A stretch of 64,000 nt of DNA from positions 4,618,501-4,682,500 of the forward strand of contig NZ_CP089391.1 of assembly GCF_027594865.1 (NCBI RefSeq), read 5' to 3'. The notes under the pieces were generated by a model. That model searched no databases. It was not told the origin of the DNA and saw nothing but the letters and a program-made list of their open reading frames with translations. Below are positions 27,399 through 37,524 of the stretch, one piece after another. The stretch comes from Bradyrhizobium xenonodulans. GTDB taxonomy: Bacteria > Pseudomonadota > Alphaproteobacteria > Rhizobiales > Xanthobacteraceae. A program made the position numbers and the translations under genes. Each line of letters begins with the position of its first letter. Positions within the stretch are counted from its first letter, which is position 1.

Positions 27399-27541
27399 TG
27401 TCATTCCCCGCCACCGGCTCTCGCCTTCGGCGAGCCCGATGACGGGCTCCGGCGGGGAATCCAGGACGCCGCGGCTCACCGATCAACGACTGGCGACCCG
27501 GAGTACTGGGCACCGGGTCAAGGCCGGGCGATCACGCCCGG
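27399..27541 (+). repeat. Dispersed palindromic extragenic repeat, copy 2
   Basis: Same design as 153-268 but in the opposite orientation: TGTCATTCCCCGCC, a different variable hairpin (CTCGCCTTCGGCGAG and GAGCCCGATGACGGGCTC nested), GGCGGGGAATCCAG, a spacer with ACGCCGCG and CAACGACTG, GGAGTACTGGG, then CCGGGTCAAGGCCGGGCG. The conserved blocks flank a hairpin that differs completely between copies. Confidence 0.6.
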
Positions 27542-27918
27542 AATAGGGAAGCCGCGCGCAAACGCCGGGGCAAGCGCACCGCAGCCCTCGCCTGCCCCAA
27601 GGCAGAGCGACGACGTCAGCGCGGCGACGTCGCGGTCAGATCAGCAATGTGGGGAAAGGGATGCCGGCAATACCCCGGCCTCAAGAGAACGAGGGCGTCG
27701 GCGAACACGTCAGGACCAGATCTCACATTGGCCCGAAGGCCGCTTGTGAAATTGCGGAGCTCCTTGCGGAGAACCGCACCGAACGAAGAAAACTTGTTTC
27801 TTCTGCCGGACCGGGCTTTAGCGAGCGAACCCGCGAAGAGAACGATCCGACCGTTGACCTGATGTCTCGCCGACACCCTCTATCGTCGATCAGAACCTTT
27901 TGGAGGCGCTGATGACGT

Positions 27919-27939
27919 GCCGGCTCTCTAGGAGCCGGC
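27919..27939. terminator. Hairpin downstream of the Lys/Ala mini-protein
   Basis: GCCGGCTC at 27919-27926 pairs perfectly with GAGCCGGC at 27932-27939. It is 17 bp beyond the stop of the 32-residue gene on the minus strand. There is no T tract, so it may only protect the 3' end. Confidence 0.5.
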
Positions 27940-27955
27940 AACTTCAGAAGCGAAG

Positions 27956-28054
27956 TTACTTCTTCTTGGCGACCTTGCGGGTCTTCTTCGCAGTCTTCTT
28001 CACTGCGCTCTTCGCCTTCTTCGCCTTCTTTGCCTTCTTAGCTTTCTTGGCCAT
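27956..28054 (-). CDS. 32-residue Lys/Ala histone-H1-like mini-protein
   Basis: This very short frame encodes a protein in which 17 of 32 residues are lysine: an (A-K-K) repeat at the start, then AVKKTAKKTRKVAKKK. The composition matches the tails of bacterial H1-like proteins, so it is probably a nucleic-acid-binding or compacting peptide. Support comes from a strong GGAGGG site 6 bp before the ATG, a clean TAA stop, a hairpin just downstream, and good separation from neighbours. An alternative is a low-complexity chance frame, but the ribosome site argues against that. Function is inferred from composition only. Confidence 0.7.
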   Translation of the reverse strand: MAKKAKKAKKAKKAKSAVKKTAKKTRKVAKKK

Positions 28055-28620
28055 GTTGCCCTCCGATGTGTGAGATGGCTTAATCGCTGCGTGCACTCGG
28101 GTATCGATATGCACTCATCCCGAATACACCAACACGACGAAAAAAACAGCGTCTCGCTTAAAGAAGTGTTGACGGCGCAACGCGCCTGCGCTTGGCGAAC
28201 GCGATGCAAGTGCTCCGCACGAGGCGTTGGTGCGATCCCGCAGAGCTGGCGCATCGTGCATGTCCGCGAGAGATGCGATTGCAGAAAAACACTATGCAGA
28301 AAGTATTTTCCCGCACTCACGCATTGCGCATGATCGGCACGACGACGCGTGTCGCGACGGGCGCGACGACCTCGCGAAGGCGCTTCGCGGACTCTGAGTC
28401 GCGAGTTTTGGCAACGAAAATATTTTCATGCTTAACGGCGCAAACGCTCGTCGGAGCGTGTGCAAGCCGCCGTTTTGCGCGAATCGCGTCACGGCGATTC
28501 GGTGGCGCTGCGCGCCTCTGAGCGGATGAAGTTGGCCGTTGATGATGCGCGCGCGCGTCGCATCGCGAACCCATGGCGAGGTGACGACGCGTATCCGTCA
28601 CCTCGTTCGAACGCGTGAGG
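28055..28620. other. CpG-palindrome-rich intergenic region
   Basis: This 566-bp gap lies between the mini-protein and gatB. It is rich in CGCG, GCGCGC and ACGCGT steps and short inverted repeats such as GATGCG..CGCATC at about 28544-28564. All frames are broken by stops or are featureless. It should contain the promoter of the leftward mini-protein gene. I see no RNA gene I can name. Confidence 0.4.
28578..28604 (-). terminator. Hairpin downstream of gatB
   Basis: GAGGTGACG at 28578-28586 pairs perfectly with CGTCACCTC at 28596-28604 around a 9-nt loop, starting 17 bp beyond the gatB stop. No T tract follows, so the assignment as terminator is moderate. Confidence 0.55.
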
Positions 28621-30105
<1,485 letters not shown>

Positions 30106-30281
30106 GGCGGAAGTGTCGTTCCGAGCTGGAGAAAAAGAGGCCGTTGCCACGGGTGAGGCCCGGCAGGCGACAGATAAGCCGATGCTGGTGGCGATGCAAC
30201 CTGCGCAACCGCGGCACGATTTGGCGTGAACCCACACGCCATCCGTGCCAGACTCCGCAGTCGGCAGACGGGGGGAAGGCA

Positions 30282-31724
30282 ATGGCGCAATTGTCGCTTC
30301 GCATGGCGGACGGGACACATATCATCGTGCCGCCGTCGCTCGACGCAATCACGACCTATGTCATTCTCGAGCAGGAGAAGTGGTTCGAAAAGGAGCCGGC
30401 ATTTCTTTCGCGCTGGCTGAAGCCGGGGATGACCGCGCTCGACATCGGAGCCAATCTGGGTGTCTACAGCCTCCCGATGGCGCGGATGGTCGGCCCAGAA
30501 GGCCAGGTCTTCGCCTATGAGCCCGCGAGCGAGCCGCGCCGCCTGCTCGCGCTCAGCAAGGCGAAGAACGGGGCCGCCAACCTCAATCTCGTCGATGCAG
30601 CCCTCTCCGACGGCGTCCGCGAGGGCCGATTGGTGCTCGGCGCATCGAGCGAACTCAATTCGCTCGATGGCGACGGCCCCAGCGAGACCATTCGGATCAC
30701 ATCGCTGGATCATGAACTGAGATCGAGACATTGGGGCTCGATCGACTTCGTCAAGATCGATGCCGAAGGCGAGGAAGAGCGCATTCTGGCCGGCGCGACC
30801 GCCTTCTTCTTCGAGCATTCGCCCCTTGTCATGTTCGAGGTGAAGGCCGGCCTCAAGCAGAACGACAGCTTGCCGGCCGCCTTCGCGCAGCTGGGGTTCG
30901 GCATTTACCGCCTGCTCGACGGCGATCCGCTGCTGGTTCCGGTGCAGACGGGCGAGCCGCTCGACGGTTACGAGCTGAACCTCTTCGCCGCCAAACCCGA
31001 CCGCGCCGCTGCGCTGGCCCAGGACGGCCTGCTGATCGAAACCAATCCGCAATGGGAGCTCGACGATACCGCGCGCAGCAAGGCACTGGCCCTGTTCGAG
31101 GCACAAGCTTTTGCTGGGATCTTCGCGGCCTTGTCGGGCGGGGCTGTCGCGGAGGATCCGATCTATCGCGATGCGCTCGCATGCTACGCCCTATGGCGCT
31201 CGCAGGATCTCGCCTGGCCCGTCCGCTACGCCGCGCTGAAGCACGCCTATGGCACACTCGAACCGTTGTGTCGGAAACAGGATTCACTGCCCCGGCTTTC
31301 GACCCTCGCGCGCATCGCGTCGGACCTGGGATACCGCAGCGTAGCCGTCAACGTGCTCCAACTCGTGGCCGATGTCCTCAAGGGTGGAAAGGGCCGGATC
31401 GCGGAGCCATTCTGGCCGGCGCGTCCACGGTTCGACAAAATTGCCCCCGGTACCGATCCTGTCGGTTGGTTCGTCGCCGCCGCGCTCGAGCAGCTCGAGC
31501 TGATAGCGTCCTACTCCTCCTGTTTCGCGGCCTCCCGCATCGATCTCGACTGGCTGGCAAAGCACCCACTCGCTTGCATCGAAATCGAACGCCGGCGCGT
31601 CCTTCAGCGCGCCCGCGCCGGGCAAAAAGTCGAGGTGCCCTCGCGGCTGCTGTCGGCCGCACCCGACAATGCCAACGCCGAGACCTGGCGCTCCGGCGCC
31701 GTGCCGAACACCATCGTGCGATGA
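30282..31724 (+). CDS. FkbM family methyltransferase
   Basis: The 480-residue product starts with a SAM-dependent FkbM domain: motif [30 protein letters not shown] (DIGANLG at 54-60), and [17 protein letters not shown] for the later acidic motif. The C-terminal half (about 270-480) is helical and unrecognised. FkbM enzymes O-methylate sugars of polyketides or polysaccharides, so a polysaccharide target is plausible. The ATG follows a strong GGGGGAAGG site. It is divergent from gatB and convergent with the orphan at 31751. Confidence 0.8.
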   Translation: MAQLSLRMADGTHIIVPPSLDAITTYVILEQEKWFEKEPAFLSRWLKPGMTALDIGANLGVYSLPMARMVGPEGQVFAYEPASEPRRLLALSKAKNGAANLNLVDAALSDGVREGRLVLGASSELNSLDGDGPSETIRITSLDHELRSRHWGSIDFVKIDAEGEEERILAGATAFFFEHSPLVMFEVKAGLKQNDSLPAAFAQLGFGIYRLLDGDPLLVPVQTGEPLDGYELNLFAAKPDRAAALAQDGLLIETNPQWELDDTARSKALALFEAQAFAGIFAALSGGAVAEDPIYRDALACYALWRSQDLAWPVRYAALKHAYGTLEPLCRKQDSLPRLSTLARIASDLGYRSVAVNVLQLVADVLKGGKGRIAEPFWPARPRFDKIAPGTDPVGWFVAAALEQLELIASYSSCFAASRIDLDWLAKHPLACIEIERRRVLQRARAGQKVEVPSRLLSAAPDNANAETWRSGAVPNTIVR

Positions 31725-31750
31725 GCCTGTCCGATCGCGGGGGGCGCCGC

Positions 31751-32041
31751 TCAGATCAGCGCCTTTACGATCCGCTCCCACTCCGCTTCCAATGAATCCT
31801 TTGCCGCCGGCTGGCCGGCCTGACGGTACCAGTAGCCGGCATTGCCGAGATCGCCTTCGACCCGGTGCAAATAAGCGTGCACCCAGGCGGCCTCGCGGCT
31901 GCTCTCGTCCTGGACGATCTTGTGGGCCTGATCCCAGTCGCCCTTGGCGGCCCACCAGAGACCTCCAAGCGGCGCGTTCAGCTCCGGCGCGGGCGCCGCG
32001 CCGTCGAGGCTTGCGATGAAGGCCGCGACATTCACCACCAC
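31751..32041 (-). CDS. Conserved hypothetical protein coupled to gatA
   Basis: The 96-residue protein contains [52 protein letters not shown], a compact TPR-like helical pair rich in Trp and Tyr. I have seen similar small proteins in other alphaproteobacteria but know no function. Its ATG lies 10 bp inside the end of gatA, so it is translationally coupled to it. There is no signal peptide or membrane span. Confidence 0.75.
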   Translation of the reverse strand: MVVNVAAFIASLDGAAPAPELNAPLGGLWWAAKGDWDQAHKIVQDESSREAAWVHAYLHRVEGDLGNAGYWYRQAGQPAAKDSLEAEWERIVKALI

Positions 32042-33507
32042 CTCGCGGGCGTGAAGCGGCCGGCGGCCTGCTCGATCACCTCACCGAGCGAGAACAGCGT
32101 CTCTTCGTCGAAGGGACGGCCGATCAGCTGCAGGCCGAGCGGCAGGCCCTGCGCGTCCTTGCCGGCGGGCACGGCGATGCCGGGCAGGCCCGCCATGTTC
32201 ACGGTCACCGTGAAGATGTCGTTGAGGTACATCTCGACGGGGTCCGCACCGCCCTTCTCGCCGATGCCGAAGGCGGCCGACGGCGTCGCCGGCGTCAGGA
32301 TCGCGTTGACGCCCTTGGCGAAGCAATCCTCGAAATCCTTCTTGATCAGCGTGCGCACCTTCTGGGCGCGCAGATAGTAAGCGTCGTAATAGCCGGCCGA
32401 GAGCACATAGGTGCCGATCATGACGCGGCGGCGCACCTCGGCGCCAAAGCCTTCGGCGCGGGTGTTCTCGTACAGCTCGTTGATGTTCCGACCCTGCTCG
32501 CGCAGGCCGTAGCGCACGCCGTCATAGCGCGCGAGGTTGGAGGACGCCTCCGCCGGCGCAACGATGTAATAGGCCGGCAGCGCGTACTTCGTATGCGGCA
32601 GCGACACCTCGACGAGCTCGGCGCCGGCCGCCTTCAGCCAGGCCGCGCCCTCGCTCCACAGCTTCTCGATCTCGGCCGGCATGCCGTCGAGACGGTATTC
32701 CTTGGGAATGCCGATCCTGAGGCCCTTCACGGACTTGCCGATCGCGGCCTCGTAATCCGGCACGGGCATGTCGACCGAGGTCGTGTCCTTCGGATCGTGA
32801 CCGGCCATCGAGCGCAGCAGCATCGCGCTGTCGCGCACGCTGCGCGCGATCGGACCGGCCTGGTCGAGCGAGGACGCAAAGGCGACGATGCCCCAGCGCG
32901 AGCAGCGGCCATAGGTCGGCTTGATGCCGACGGTCGCGGTGAACGCCGCCGGCTGGCGGATCGAGCCGCCGGTGTCGGTCGCGGTCGCGCCCATGCACAG
33001 CAGCGCCGCCACGGCCGAGGCCGAGCCGCCCGACGAGCCGCCCGGCACCAGCGTGGTGTTGGAGCCTTCGCGCCGCCAAGGGTTGCCGACGGGACCGAAG
33101 CACGAGGTCTCGTTCGCCGAGCCCATTGCGAACTCGTCATTGTTGAGCTTGCCCAGCATCACCGCGCCGTCGCGCCAGAGCTGCGAGGTCACGGTCGACT
33201 CATAGGTCGGCACGAAATTGCCGAGGATCTTCGAGCACGCCGTGGTGCGTACGCCCTTGGTCGCGAACAGGTCCTTGATGCCGAGCGGAATGCCCGCGAG
33301 CGGGCCGGCGTCGCCCCTGGCGATCTTCTCGTCCACGGCCTTCGCCATGTCGCGCGCGCGATCCGGCGTCTCCATCACGAAGGCGTTGAGCACGCGCGCT
33401 TTCTCGATCGCGGAAAGATGCGCGTCGGTCAGCTCGAGTGACGTGAAAGTCTTGTCGGCGAGACCCTTGCGGGCCTCGGCGAGCGTCAGCGATGTCAAAT
33501 CGGTCAT
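32032..33507 (-). CDS. gatA: Asp-tRNA(Asn)/Glu-tRNA(Gln) amidotransferase subunit A
   Basis: GatA hydrolyses glutamine and delivers ammonia to GatB for tRNA-dependent amidation. The 491-residue product is an amidase-signature enzyme with the triad K78 (GIPLGIKD), S158 (PGGSSGGSA) and S182 ([10 protein letters not shown]). Length and motifs fit GatA rather than a generic amidase. It overlaps a 70-residue orphan upstream by 4 bp and a 96-residue orphan downstream by 10 bp, and gatC lies one gene upstream. Confidence 0.96.
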   Translation of the reverse strand: MTDLTSLTLAEARKGLADKTFTSLELTDAHLSAIEKARVLNAFVMETPDRARDMAKAVDEKIARGDAGPLAGIPLGIKDLFATKGVRTTACSKILGNFVPTYESTVTSQLWRDGAVMLGKLNNDEFAMGSANETSCFGPVGNPWRREGSNTTLVPGGSSGGSASAVAALLCMGATATDTGGSIRQPAAFTATVGIKPTYGRCSRWGIVAFASSLDQAGPIARSVRDSAMLLRSMAGHDPKDTTSVDMPVPDYEAAIGKSVKGLRIGIPKEYRLDGMPAEIEKLWSEGAAWLKAAGAELVEVSLPHTKYALPAYYIVAPAEASSNLARYDGVRYGLREQGRNINELYENTRAEGFGAEVRRRVMIGTYVLSAGYYDAYYLRAQKVRTLIKKDFEDCFAKGVNAILTPATPSAAFGIGEKGGADPVEMYLNDIFTVTVNMAGLPGIAVPAGKDAQGLPLGLQLIGRPFDEETLFSLGEVIEQAAGRFTPARWW

Positions 33508-33716
33508 TTATTGATCGGGCTGCAGAAGAATGGAGACAGGGTCTTGTCGTTGGCCGGGTCGTCTTTTTTGGCGGCAGCTTTCGCGGCAGCCTCGATCTCG
33601 TCGAGCACGGCATTGACGGCGACGTTGGGGTCGGCGGCCTTGCCCTGCCGCTCCATCCTGTCGAGATAGTTCATGTAGGCCTGATAGGCCTTCTCATCGT
33701 CGCAAAGCATGCACAT
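33504..33716 (-). CDS. Small CxxC hypothetical protein between gatC and gatA
   Basis: The 70-residue protein begins [25 protein letters not shown], with a CxxC at the very N-terminus, then a charged Ala/Lys helix and a Cys near the end. No domain is known to me. Its stop overlaps the gatA start by 4 bp and it starts 18 bp after the gatC stop, so it is part of the gat operon. A metal-binding or redox role is only a guess from the CxxC. Confidence 0.72.
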   Translation of the reverse strand: MCMLCDDEKAYQAYMNYLDRMERQGKAADPNVAVNAVLDEIEAAAKAAAKKDDPANDKTLSPFFCSPINK

Positions 33717-33734
33717 CGGGCGGCGTCCTAAGAA

Positions 33735-34022
33735 TTACTCGACCACCTTGGGCACAAGAAAGAAGTGACCTTCGGTCGCAGGCGCATTGGCAACGATATC
33801 GTCGGCGATCTCGCCGTCATCGACCACGTCCTGCCGCTTCTTCATCTGCATTGGCGTGACCGAAGTCATGGGCTCCACGCCCTCGACATTGACCTCCGAG
33901 AGCTGCTCGACAAAGGCGAGCATGGCATTGAGCTCGCCCTGTAGATGCGGAACCTCGCCCTCGGAAACCGCAATGCGCGCCAGATGCGCGATGCGGCGGA
34001 CGGTAGCGGCGTCGACGGACAT
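33735..34022 (-). CDS. gatC: Asp-tRNA(Asn)/Glu-tRNA(Gln) amidotransferase subunit C
   Basis: GatC stabilises the GatA-GatB pair. The 95-residue product starts [19 protein letters not shown] and has the [25 protein letters not shown] core and the C-terminal FFLVPKVVE that wraps around GatA. The ATG at 34022 is chosen by family length; a longer frame to 34085 has no family support. It is the first gene of the leftward gatC-orphan-gatA-orphan set. Confidence 0.94.
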   Translation of the reverse strand: MSVDAATVRRIAHLARIAVSEGEVPHLQGELNAMLAFVEQLSEVNVEGVEPMTSVTPMQMKKRQDVVDDGEIADDIVANAPATEGHFFLVPKVVE

Positions 34023-34099
34023 TATATATGGCCTCTCACGGCAAAACCCATGTGCCGTATAGCAGAGGCCGCTTTTGCGCCGCAACCGGCGCTTCCCAC

Positions 34100-35176
34100 C
34101 TATCCGGCGAGCGTTTTCATGCGGGCCAGCGCCGATTTGGCGAGATCCCGGGTCAATTCGGCCGCCGGCACCTCGCGGCCGAGGGCAACGGCCTGGCCGG
34201 CCCAGAGATTCGTGAAATCGACCCTGCCCTGCTTTTCGGCAGCCGCCTTCAACGGCCCCAGCGCGGTCGCGGCATGGGGAAACGGCGGCGCGTCGGGCGA
34301 GATCGGGCCGGCCTCGCGCATCAGGCGGTTCTGGACCCCGCGCGCGGGCCGCCCGGTCATCACGTTGGTGATGACGGTGGAATCGTCACCCGCTTCGGCG
34401 AGCGCCTTGCGGCCGCCGGGCGTGACCTTGGATTCGGGGCAACGCAGATAGGCGCTGCCGATCTGCACGCCGGAGGCGCCGAGCGCGAAGGCTGCGGCGA
34501 TGCCGCGCCCGTCGGCGATGCCGCCGGCCGCGATGACGGGCACCTTCACGGCATCGGCGACCTGCGGCACCAGCGCGAACGTGCCGGGCTGCTCGGAGAT
34601 CTTGTCGGTCAGGAACATGCCGCGATGACCGCCGGCTTCGGCGCCTTGCGCGATCACGGCATCGACGCCGCGCTGTTCCAGCCAGACCGCTTCCTTCACG
34701 GTGGTGGCCGACGAGATCACGAGGCAACCGGCCGCCTTGACGCGCTTGAGCAGCCCCTGCTCCGGCAGACCGAAATGGAAGCTGACGACCTCCGGCTTCA
34801 ACTTCTCGACGACCTCGCAGAACGCGGCATCGAACGGCGCACGGTTCGCCGCATTGATCGGCGCCGTGGGATCAAGACCATGCTCGGTGTAATAACCCGC
34901 GAGCCGCTGCTTCCAGCGCGCCTCGGCCTCGGTCGTGAGCTCGACCGGCGTGTGGCAGAAGAAGTTCATGTTGACCGGCGCCTTCACGCGCTGGCGGATA
35001 ATGTTGACCTGCTCCCGCGCCTTCTCCGGCGACAGCATCGCACTCGGCAGCGAGCCGAGCCCGCCGCCTTGCGCAACCGCAATCACCAACTCCGCATCCA
35101 TCACGCCGGCCATGGGCGCCAGCACGACCGGGAATTCAGTCTTGAAGAGGTCGATCAGTCGACGGTCAGGCCACAT
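34100..35176 (-). CDS. Nitronate monooxygenase, first copy
   Basis: This FMN enzyme oxidises alkyl nitronates such as propionate 3-nitronate. The 358-residue TIM-barrel product has [40 protein letters not shown] with the catalytic-type His, and [33 protein letters not shown]. These fit the 2-nitropropane dioxygenase family, probably class I. The ATG at 35176 has a GAGAGA site; the frame continues upstream only through a repeat element. It lies downstream of a second family member in the same direction. Confidence 0.88.
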   Translation of the reverse strand: MWPDRRLIDLFKTEFPVVLAPMAGVMDAELVIAVAQGGGLGSLPSAMLSPEKAREQVNIIRQRVKAPVNMNFFCHTPVELTTEAEARWKQRLAGYYTEHGLDPTAPINAANRAPFDAAFCEVVEKLKPEVVSFHFGLPEQGLLKRVKAAGCLVISSATTVKEAVWLEQRGVDAVIAQGAEAGGHRGMFLTDKISEQPGTFALVPQVADAVKVPVIAAGGIADGRGIAAAFALGASGVQIGSAYLRCPESKVTPGGRKALAEAGDDSTVITNVMTGRPARGVQNRLMREAGPISPDAPPFPHAATALGPLKAAAEKQGRVDFTNLWAGQAVALGREVPAAELTRDLAKSALARMKTLAG

Positions 35177-35202
35177 GGTTGTTCTCTCTCGTTGGTTCGT
35201 TC

Positions 35203-35363
35203 TTACCCTCCCCTTGAGGGGGAGGGTCGATCGCGCGAAGCGCGAGCGGGGTGGGGTGACGGTCTCTCCATTGAGACGCTGCCCGCGGGGAGAGATCACC
35301 CCACCCGCTTCGCATTTCGCTTCGCTACATGCGTAGCGACCCTCCCCCTCTAGGGGAGGGTTA
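35203..35363. repeat. Inverted repeat element between two monooxygenase genes
   Basis: The element is bounded by TTACCCTCCCC...GGGGGAGGGTCG at about 35203-35229 and CGACCCTCCCC...GGGGAGGGTTAA at about 35337-35363, which mirror each other. Inside is a second imperfect pair: GGGGTGGGGTGACGGTCTCTCC near 35250 and GAGAGATCACCCCACCC near 35292. I know this GGGTGGGG/CCCCACCC, CCTCCCC layout as a common extragenic repeat of bradyrhizobia. Confidence 0.65.
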
Positions 35364-36344
35364 AGAATTCTGCCCAGCAACTATCGAGTTACGCCGCCCC
35401 GCCAGCAACTGCTCCGCCTCAATCGCAATCCGCTCCACGATCTCGGCCGCCGGGGAAATATCATGGATCAGGCCGACCGCCTCGCCGGCAAAGACGGCCG
35501 CGACCTCGAAATTACCCGCGGCTTTCGCCGCAGCGTACTCCGCAGCCATCTCGCCTGCGCGCTGCATCAGCTCGATCTCTCGGCCGGTCCAGCTCTTGAT
35601 GTGATCGTTGACCAGCGTGCGCGCGGTGAACGGCGCCGGCCAGAACAGGTTCCGCGACCAGTCGGCGATCACGCCCCGCACCGTGTCGTTGCTGTTTGCC
35701 GCGCGAATGCGCAGCTTCGCCTCTTCGGCGCCGTTGGCCTCCACGCTCGCATAGAAGCGTGTGCCGATCAGCACGCCGGATGCGCCCAGCATCATCATCG
35801 CGGCGAGACCCCGGCCATCGGCGATGCCGCCGGCCGCGACGACAGGCGCGCGCCCTGCCGCGAGATCGACGATGGCAGGCACGATATCGACGGTGGTGCG
35901 CGATGCGCCGTGACCGCCCGCCTCCGTCCCCTGCGCGATCAGGATCTCCGCACCGGCATCGAGCGCCTGCTTCGCCATGTCCTCGCTCTGCACCTGGCAG
36001 ATCAAGCGTGCGCCACTCGCCTTGATGCGCGGCGCGAACGGCGCAGGGTCGCCGAACGAGAGCATGACGGCCTGCGGACGAGCGTCGAGCGCGATGTCGA
36101 GAAGCTCGGGCTGTTTTGCCAGGCTCCAGGTAATGAAGCCGATCCCGAACGGGGCAAAGCCCCTCAGCTCCCTGGTCTCAGTTTCCAGCCGGGCCCGGTC
36201 GCCGTAGCCACCGCCGAGGATGCCGAATCCGCCGGCATTGCTGACGGCGCGGGTCAGCCGGCTGCCGGCGATCGTGTCCATGGGCGCCGACAGGATCGGA
36301 TGCCTGATCCCGAGAAGCTCCGTCAGCGGCGTCGTGATCGGCAT
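35361..36344 (-). CDS. Nitronate monooxygenase, second copy
   Basis: The 327-residue product is a second, shorter 2-nitropropane dioxygenase-type flavoprotein: HPILSAPMDTIAGSRLTRAVSNAGGFGILGGGY, AQGTEAGGHGASRTT, and [32 protein letters not shown]. It shares the barrel and AGGH motif with its neighbour but is only distantly related overall. It is divergent from a LysR regulator, which may control it. The substrate is unknown; nitronates are the family's known substrates, and enoyl-reductase activity occurs in some relatives. Confidence 0.85.
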   Translation of the reverse strand: MPITTPLTELLGIRHPILSAPMDTIAGSRLTRAVSNAGGFGILGGGYGDRARLETETRELRGFAPFGIGFITWSLAKQPELLDIALDARPQAVMLSFGDPAPFAPRIKASGARLICQVQSEDMAKQALDAGAEILIAQGTEAGGHGASRTTVDIVPAIVDLAAGRAPVVAAGGIADGRGLAAMMMLGASGVLIGTRFYASVEANGAEEAKLRIRAANSNDTVRGVIADWSRNLFWPAPFTARTLVNDHIKSWTGREIELMQRAGEMAAEYAAAKAAGNFEVAAVFAGEAVGLIHDISPAAEIVERIAIEAEQLLAGRRNSIVAGQNS

Positions 36345-36385
36345 CGGTCCTCACACTCTGGACAGGAACATTAAGCGCGAATAGC

Positions 36386-36402
36386 ATTCTCCAAAATTGA
36401 AT
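36386..36402. promoter_or_regulatory. Candidate LysR-type binding site
   Basis: ATTC (36386-36389) and GAAT (36399-36402) form a T-N11-A inverted repeat with a 9-bp AT-rich spacer. It lies between the divergent LysR gene and the nitronate monooxygenase, where LysR regulators usually bind. It is short, so chance is possible. Confidence 0.35.
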
Positions 36403-36438
36403 TCTTGCGAACGCTGCCATCTCAAAATCGAAACGATC

Positions 36439-37329
36439 ATGGAACTCAGCGATATCAAGACCTTCGCCGCAGTGGCCCGCGCCGGCGGCATCACCCGTGC
36501 GGCGGAAGAGCTCAACACGGTGCAGTCGAACGTCACGCAGCGGATCAAGGCGCTGGAAGCGGTGATCGGCACGCCGCTGTTCGAGCGCCACAGCCGCGGC
36601 ATGACACTCACGGCCGCCGGCAAGCGTCTGCTGCCCTACGCAGACAGGATGACGGCATTGTTGCACGAGGCTGTGCTTGCGGCGCGCGACGATGGCGAGC
36701 CGAAGGGGCCGCTCGCGATCGGCTCGATGGAGACGACGGCCGCGGTGCGATTGCCGCCGCTGCTCGCCGATTTCCACCGCCGCTTCCCCGCCGTGCGGCT
36801 CAGCCTGCGCACCGCGCCGACCGCCGACCTCGTTGCTAGCGTGCTCGAAGGCGCGCTCGATGGCGCCTTCGTCGCGGGGCCCATCGCGCATGCCGACCTC
36901 ACTGCGACGAGCGCCTTCCGCGAAGAGCTGGTGCTGGTCAGCGCGCGGCGCTGGACCTCGCTGGCCGAGCTGCGCGCCGGCACGCCGGAGTCGGGCCCGA
37001 CCGCGCTGGTGTTCCGCACCGGCTGCACCTACCGCCAGCGTCTCGAACAGATCTTTGTCGAGTTCGGCTGGCCCTCGGCGGCGCGCTTCGAGCTCGGCAC
37101 GCTTGACGGCATGATCGGCTGCGTCGCCGCCGGCATGGGCGTGACGCTGCTGCCGCGCGCAGTCGTCGAACGCAGTGCGATGAATGGCAGCGTATCGATC
37201 CACGCGCTGGGTCCATCACACGCCCGCGTCGAGACGCTCTTCATTCAGCGCCGCGCCGGGCATCACTACAGCGCGCTCACCGGCTTCATCTCCTGCCTGA
37301 AGAACGACGACGAAATCATCGCAGCGTGA
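36439..37329 (+). CDS. LysR family transcriptional regulator
   Basis: The 296-residue product has an N-terminal winged helix-turn-helix (MELSDIKTFAAVARAGGITRAAEELNTVQSNVTQRIKALEAVIGTPLFERHSRGMTLTAAG) and a periplasmic-binding-protein-like effector domain. The ATG at 36439 is the family start. It is divergent from the nitronate monooxygenase gene at 36344, which it probably regulates together with itself. The coinducer is not predictable from sequence. Confidence 0.9.
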   Translation: MELSDIKTFAAVARAGGITRAAEELNTVQSNVTQRIKALEAVIGTPLFERHSRGMTLTAAGKRLLPYADRMTALLHEAVLAARDDGEPKGPLAIGSMETTAAVRLPPLLADFHRRFPAVRLSLRTAPTADLVASVLEGALDGAFVAGPIAHADLTATSAFREELVLVSARRWTSLAELRAGTPESGPTALVFRTGCTYRQRLEQIFVEFGWPSAARFELGTLDGMIGCVAAGMGVTLLPRAVVERSAMNGSVSIHALGPSHARVETLFIQRRAGHHYSALTGFISCLKNDDEIIAA

Positions 37330-37386
37330 GGCGACGCAGCGTTCCACGGCACGAAATTCGTCACAAATCCATCGTGTTTGAATCAA

Positions 37387-37417
37387 GCTGCGCTGCGTTC
37401 AGCCGTCGCAGCGCAGC
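37387..37417 (+). terminator. Hairpin downstream of the LysR gene
   Basis: An 11-bp perfect stem, GCTGCGCTGCG at 37387-37397 with CGCAGCGCAGC at 37407-37417, starts 58 bp after the LysR stop. It lacks a T tract but is strong enough to mark a transcript end. Confidence 0.5.
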
Positions 37418-37524
37418 ACTCGAAAAGCTTTGAAGCGCGCGCTCCTTCTACGTTAGGATGAGCGACTGGCCAGCGCGAAACCATAACGAAGCCAAACATC
37501 GGCAAAACATCGGGAGGACTATCG

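Larger units (their letters stand above)
27060..27955. other. Long intergenic region with repeat element
   Basis: About 900 bp without a convincing gene. It holds the dispersed repeat at 27399-27541 and the hairpin at 27919-27939. A short rightward frame at 27194-27355 (53 codons, with GGAGG just before ATGATG) resembles nothing I know and is left uncalled. The remainder (27560-27900) has coding-like GC content but every frame is broken or featureless. Confidence 0.4.
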
